Positions 63,172 to 64,000 of a stretch of DNA of 64,000 bases are shown here, piece after piece (the first letter of the stretch is position 1; each line of letters opens with the position of its first letter). This DNA comes from an uncultured Polaribacter sp. (GTDB lineage: Bacteria; Bacteroidota; Bacteroidia; Flavobacteriales; Flavobacteriaceae). Where the stretch lies: NCBI RefSeq assembly GCF_947500975.1, contig NZ_CANMUE010000004.1:235360-299359 (forward strand), in the 5' to 3' direction. The notes under the pieces were generated by a model that was given only the letters and a program-made list of their open reading frames with translations, did no database searches and was not told where the DNA came from. The position numbers and the translations under genes are program-made.

Positions 63172-63336
63172 TTGAAAGAAGGTTACATTATACGAGATCA
63201 AGAAAAAGTACATTTTATTACAGCTACAGTAGTAAATTGGGTAGATGTATTTACAAGAAAGTCTTATAAAGATGTAGTTATAGAAAGTTTGGCGTATTGT
63301 CCCCGCTCCGCAAAGTCTCCCGACTTTGAGGCGTAA
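63172..63336 (+). pseudogene. Truncated RAYT N-terminus (first copy of tandem duplication)
   Basis: From TTG 63172 the frame repeats the first 43 codons of the intact transposase (KEGYIIRDQEKVHFITATVV to ESLAYC), with only a few base changes. It then reads through the second REP and stops at TAA 63334..63336. The HUH motif is missing, so it cannot be active. The period of the duplication (63099 to 63302) is 203 bp. Confidence 0.88.
63302..63333 (+). repeat. REP hairpin copy 2 (direct), upstream of the intact RAYT
   Basis: Identical over 32 bp to the REP at 63099..63130. It lies 42 bp before the transposase start, the usual placement of a REP next to its RAYT gene. Confidence 0.9.
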
Positions 63337-63374
63337 TATAAAAAACGAAAAGGCAAATAATTAAGATAAAAAAA

Positions 63375-63974
63375 TTGAAAGAAGGTTACATTATACGAGA
63401 TCAAGAAAAAATACATTTTATAACAGCTACAGTAGTAAATTGGGTAGATGTATTTACAAGAAAATCTTATAAAGATGTAGTTATAGAAAGTTTGGCGTAT
63501 TGTATTAAGGAAAAAGACATGTTGTTATACGGTTATGTAATTATGAGTAATCATATACATTTAATAATGCAGTCTAAAACAGGTAAACTTTCAGATTTAA
63601 TAAGAGATTTTAAAAAGTTTACTGCCAAAAATATATTAGAAAAAATACAGATAGAACCTGAAAGCAGAAGAGAATGGATGTTAGAGCGTTTTAAAAAAGC
63701 AACAGAAACACATAGTAGAAATAAGAATTATCAATTTTGGCAATATGGCAATCATGCAGAAGAAATTTATTCTCATAAATTTATGTGGTCTAAGTCAGAT
63801 TATATTCATTTAAATCCAGTACGAGCAGGAATTGTTGAAAAAGCATCTCATTATAGATATTCTAGCGCAAGTAACTATGTAAATAATGAAGGTTTAGTTA
63901 CTATTGAAATTGTTGATAATCCAGTTATTGATGTTTTAAAAAAGTCATCAATAACAAAATACAATCAGTATTAA
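63375..63974 (+). CDS. REP-associated tyrosine transposase (RAYT, Y1_Tnp family)
   Basis: A 199-residue HUH-type single-strand transposase. The conserved opening is YIIRDQEKIHFITATVVNW, then the HUH motif in MSNHIHLIMQ near residue 56-62. FWQYGNHAEEI precedes the conserved DYIHLNPVRAGIVEKASHYRYSS near the C-terminus, which is shown here in parts (SDYIHLNPVRAG, HYRYSSASNY). The start is TTG at 63375, conserved in both duplicated copies. RAYTs cut and rejoin REP hairpins; the adjacent REP units are the likely substrates. The sequence after the stop matches the remnant at 62140..62154. Confidence 0.92.
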   Translation: MKEGYIIRDQEKIHFITATVVNWVDVFTRKSYKDVVIESLAYCIKEKDMLLYGYVIMSNHIHLIMQSKTGKLSDLIRDFKKFTAKNILEKIQIEPESRREWMLERFKKATETHSRNKNYQFWQYGNHAEEIYSHKFMWSKSDYIHLNPVRAGIVEKASHYRYSSASNYVNNEGLVTIEIVDNPVIDVLKKSSITKYNQY

Positions 63975-64000
63975 AATATGAATTTAAAAGAGAATAGAGG

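Overview
The window is about 64 kb of AT-rich DNA from a member of the Bacteroidota, most likely a marine flavobacterium. Direct signs are a type A (T9SS) C-terminal sorting domain at 47380..48447, a CarboxypepD_reg-like SusC/TonB-type receptor, many short lipoproteins, and promoters of the Bacteroidota type (TTG, about 19-20 bp, TAnnTTTG). The gene set resembles Polaribacter/Tenacibaculum; that genus-level guess is inference. No rRNA, tRNA or CRISPR array was seen.

Layout. 1-1.2 kb: a sterol-desaturase-type gene cut by the window edge, and a Crp/Fnr regulator. 1.3-7.2 kb: a minus-strand operon, marR, fadB-like, thiolase, acyl-CoA dehydrogenase (fatty-acid beta-oxidation), with twin palindromic operators upstream of marR. 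7.4-11.6 kb: an ABC exporter (ATPase and permease), an MscS channel and an NtrC-type regulator without its DNA-binding domain. 11.7-13.8 kb: two single-gene units separated by long imperfect hairpins that follow the logic of integron attC cassette sites; this is the most unusual part of the window. 14-22.2 kb: an NlpC/P60 lipoprotein and a divergent kynurenine-pathway cluster (kynureninase, kynurenine 3-monooxygenase, a second FAD monooxygenase, 3-hydroxyanthranilate dioxygenase, ACMS decarboxylase) with small accessory genes and a structured RNA. 22.2-33.3 kb, mostly minus strand: envelope proteins, a TonB-dependent receptor, GyrI and AraC-GyrI proteins, NDH-2, a metallophosphoesterase and dnaK. 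33.5-37 kb: DUF2853, serine deaminase, SanA/YdcF and YaaA. 37.1-39.9 kb: an ECF sigma factor with a downstream envelope cluster. 40-41.8 kb: the remains of an arsenic-type locus. 41.8-61.9 kb: ordinary core genes (rluD, PASTA protein, ddl, coaD, M14 peptidase, iorAB-type molybdoenzyme, SulP, NUDIX/pyrE, birA, rsfS-ftsH-LUD-cdsA-psd-ACBP, YceI, TIGR01777). 62-64 kb: a small accessory locus broken up by REP hairpins and a REP-associated tyrosine transposase (RAYT), including a 203-bp tandem duplication.

How the parts fit. The fad operon, the kynurenine cluster, SdaA and the IorAB-type oxidoreductase suggest a heterotroph using fatty acids, tryptophan or kynurenine, and amino acids. The kynurenine cluster leads through ACMSD towards 2-aminomuconate rather than to quinolinate, but tryptophan dioxygenase, formamidase and aminomuconate-semialdehyde dehydrogenase are not in the window. 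The two best leads for new biology are the attC-like cassette pair with no visible integrase, and the 13-bp-arm palindrome that encloses the -7 element of the kynureninase promoter.
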